31,299 nt of DNA from assembly GCA_900761995.1 (NCBI GenBank), contig CAAFEY010000081.1:1-31299 (forward strand), read 5' to 3'. A program made the position numbers and the translations under genes. The stretch's first letter is position 1. Every line of letters begins with the position of its first letter. The notes under the pieces were generated by a model that was not told the origin of the DNA, searched no databases, and saw nothing but the letters and a program-made list of their open reading frames with translations. This document shows positions 30,352 through 31,299 of the stretch, in pieces. Source of the DNA: an uncultured Collinsella sp. (GTDB lineage Bacteria > Actinomycetota > Coriobacteriia > Coriobacteriales > Coriobacteriaceae).

Positions 30352-30379
30352 GAGGCGTCCGAAAGGATGCCTCTTTTTT
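30352..30379 (+). terminator. Rho-independent terminator of the carboxypeptidase gene
   Basis: GAGGCGTCC (30352-30360) and GGATGCCTC (30365-30373) form a 9-bp stem with one G-U pair and a GAAA tetraloop, followed directly by TTTTTT. It lies 29 bases after the stop codon. Confidence 0.92.
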
Positions 30380-30381
30380 GA

Positions 30382-30472
30382 GGGTTCGAATTCCCAGTTA
30401 ACATTCTTCTAATTAAAAAAGGGCCCCAAATGGGACCCTTCTTCAAACTCGTACTGGCGGAGAGCTGGGGAT
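30382..30472. repeat. Imperfect direct repeat of the tRNA-Ser 3' region (copy 1)
   Basis: About 90 bases here repeat at 30573-30662 with the same order: a GGGTTCGAAT(T/C)CCCAG(T/C)TAAC segment, a terminator hairpin and a 21-base segment identical to the 3' end of tRNA-Ser (30452-30472 and 30642-30662). Copy 2 runs into the intact tRNA; copy 1 stops after the identical 21 bases. The copies are separated by 100 bases of hairpin-rich sequence. Confidence 0.75.
30415..30440 (-). terminator. Terminator hairpin in repeat copy 1 (minus strand)
   Basis: AAGGGCCCC (30419-30427) pairs with GGGACCCTT (30432-30440) and the minus strand runs into TTTTTT. The single imperfect pair is C-A on + and G-U on -, so it is built for leftward transcription although no intact tRNA precedes it. 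Confidence 0.7.
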
Positions 30473-30590
30473 GTCCGGGCATGCTACGCATGCCCTCCGG
30501 CTTCAAAGCCTGGCGGCTTTTCGCCCACGGGCTACAAACGCTTTCGCGTTTGCTTAACGCCCGTGCCCTCTCGGGTTCGAATCCCCAGCT
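30463..30590. repeat. Palindromic element bounded by tRNA-derived 10-bp inverted termini
   Basis: AGCTGGGGAT (30463-30472) and ATCCCCAGCT (30581-30590) are perfect inverted termini, each matching the acceptor/T-arm end of the neighbouring tRNA-Ser. Inside are GGGCATGC-TAC-GCATGCCC (30477-30495), GGCT/AGCC (30499-30510), GGCG/CGCC (30512-30525) and a two-level hairpin CACGGGC/GCCCGTG (30526-30565) containing CAAACGC-TTTC-GCGTTTG (30535-30552). No ORF is present. It resembles a small non-autonomous palindromic element inserted at or copied from the tRNA end. Confidence 0.6.
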
Positions 30591-30604
30591 AACGTGGTTC
30601 AACT

Positions 30605-30630
30605 AAAAAAGGGTCCCTTTCGGAACCCTT
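30605..30630 (-). terminator. Rho-independent terminator of tRNA-Ser
   Basis: AAGGGTCCC (30609-30617) pairs with GGAACCCTT (30622-30630) with loop GAAA on the minus strand, followed by TTTTTT. Its one imperfect pair is G-U on the minus strand. It begins 15 bases after the tRNA CCA. Confidence 0.85.
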
Positions 30631-30644
30631 CTTTAAAGTCTTAC

Positions 30645-30735
30645 TGGCGGAGAGCTGGGGATTCGAACCCCAGATGCCCTTTTGGGGCATACTCGCTTAG
30701 CAGGCGAGCACCTTCGGCCTCTCGGTCAGCTCTCC
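30645..30735 (-). tRNA. tRNA-Ser (anticodon GCT)
   Basis: The minus strand folds as a class II tRNA of 91 bases including encoded CCA. Acceptor GGAGAGC pairs with GCTCTCC followed by discriminator G and CCA; the anticodon stem CTCGC/GCGAG holds loop CTGCTAA with anticodon GCT, reading AGC/AGU serine codons. A long variable arm (TGCCCCAAAAGGGCA) and the T arm CTGGGGTTCGAATCCCCAG complete it. Its T-arm/acceptor sequence is the one duplicated at 30452-30472. Confidence 0.96.
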
Positions 30736-30827
30736 GTAACAGCCGTTCTATAGTAACCAAACAGCCAAGGATGGGCAAGAGGAAATTTTCTAATTGCCTA
30801 GCATCCTTTCCTCCTTGGAAGCTTCAC

Positions 30828-31299
30828 CTACCCCAGCGAGCGGTTGAGGGAGCCGAGCTCGTCGTTGCCCATGGTGCGCCACATTTGGAAGATGCAACCG
30901 CGTGCCAGGAAAAAGAAGCCGTTGTCGACCAGTTGAACAGCGGCATCCGCCAGCTGATTCGTCACGGCGGACACTGGCGGCAGCTCGAGTCCAGCCTTGC
31001 GGATGGTCTCGACCGCCTCCTCGAACGTCGGAGGCTCGCTGACGCCCATCTCGTTCATAAGGCCCTGCATTTCTTCCAGCGCGCTGCTGCCCGACTCCTC
31101 GCCGCGCGGCACCAGACGGTAACAAGCCAGCGCCAGATCGAGCTGATCGCAATTCCAATAGGCAAACGCCAAGCGATAGAACAGGTAGCCGATTGCAGAA
31201 CGATCGCTGGCAATACGTAGGCCGTGGCGCGCCACCTCGATAATCTCGTCAAAGCGCTCCAGACGCGCAAGCACGTTGATGAGCGCAAAGTGCGATTGC
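30828..31299 (-). CDS. TPR-like repeat protein (5' end outside the window)
   Basis: The minus-strand frame is open from the window edge and ends at TAG 30828-30830, giving the last 156 or so residues. The visible part is alpha-helical with TPR-like spacing: LINVLARLERFDEIIEVARHG, AIGYLFYRLAFAYWNCDQLDLALACYRLV (two helix pairs written as positions 31130-31299) and FFFLARGCIFQMWRT near the end. Such proteins act as protein-interaction scaffolds. I do not recognise a specific function, and the N-terminal part, which might hold an HTH or membrane domain, is missing. It lies about 90 bases upstream of tRNA-Ser on the same strand; no terminator is evident between them. Confidence 0.7.
   Translation of the reverse strand, partial: QSHFALINVLARLERFDEIIEVARHGLRIASDRSAIGYLFYRLAFAYWNCDQLDLALACYRLVPRGEESGSSALEEMQGLMNEMGVSEPPTFEEAVETIRKAGLELPPVSAVTNQLADAAVQLVDNGFFFLARGCIFQMWRTMGNDELGSLNRSLG

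Noticed and set aside
30382..30403. GGGTTCGAAT segment as the T arm of a second, plus-strand tRNA
   Set aside because: No acceptor, D or anticodon arm precedes it; it is only part of the duplicated unit.
1..31299. CRISPR array, insertion sequence or prophage
   Set aside because: No regularly spaced direct repeats, transposase, integrase or phage structural gene was found on either strand.

Overview
The window looks like chromosomal DNA of a high-GC, anaerobic gut actinobacterium of the class Coriobacteriia, most likely Collinsella or a close relative. I infer this from protein flavour, frequent TAG stops, GTG/TTG starts and hairpin-rich intergenic DNA; no database comparison was possible.

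Layout, left to right. (1) 1-148: 3' end of a HAD phosphatase (SerB type). (2) 265-4872: a lactate-racemase (lar) locus in two convergent units. larB, larC and a TetR regulator lie on +; larA and the aquaporin-like larD lie on -. Two palindromes, one enclosing a promoter, precede larB. LarC has only the N-terminal (LarC1) part, and larE is not in the window. (3) 5373-9757: ppc (PEP carboxylase) and hisS, both on -, separated by intergenic DNA full of hairpins. (4) 10061-12996: a decayed MFS transporter, an M20 amidohydrolase and an EamA/DMT permease. (5) 13198-18213: two directly abutting YhgE/Pip-type membrane proteins. (6) 18604-21329: htpG and a GNAT acetyltransferase. (7) 21369-23430: a capsule-control cassette (CpsB phosphatase, CpsD tyrosine kinase, CpsC/Wzz) in which cpsC has an amber stop at codon 8. 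(8) 23626-28785: PhoR/PhoB-like two-component genes, a lone pstB, and a second VanS/VanR-like pair. (9) 28983-30323: a secreted D-Ala-D-Ala carboxypeptidase divergent from the VanR-like gene. (10) 30645-30735: tRNA-Ser(GCT), with a duplicated 3' end and a compact palindromic element beside it. (11) 30828-end: a partial TPR-type protein.

The most unusual signal is non-coding. Two ~125-bp nested palindromes (2668-2792 and 5223-5349), plus a degenerate third (5127-5219), share nearly constant internal strands and a GAA-capped hairpin, while their outer and inner stems differ completely in sequence yet remain complementary. One pair in the constant part covaries (GGAC/GTCC against GCAC/GTGC). A different structured element lies at 18463-18560 downstream of htpG. 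A third type sits beside tRNA-Ser. In the three long hairpins between hisS and the MFS remnant, every imperfect pair is A-C on + and G-U on -, as expected if the minus-strand RNA is what folds.

Functionally the window joins lactate isomerisation and transport, anaplerosis (Ppc), phosphate sensing (PhoBR, PstB) and cell-envelope control (CpsBCD, VanRS-like system, DD-carboxypeptidase, YhgE pair).
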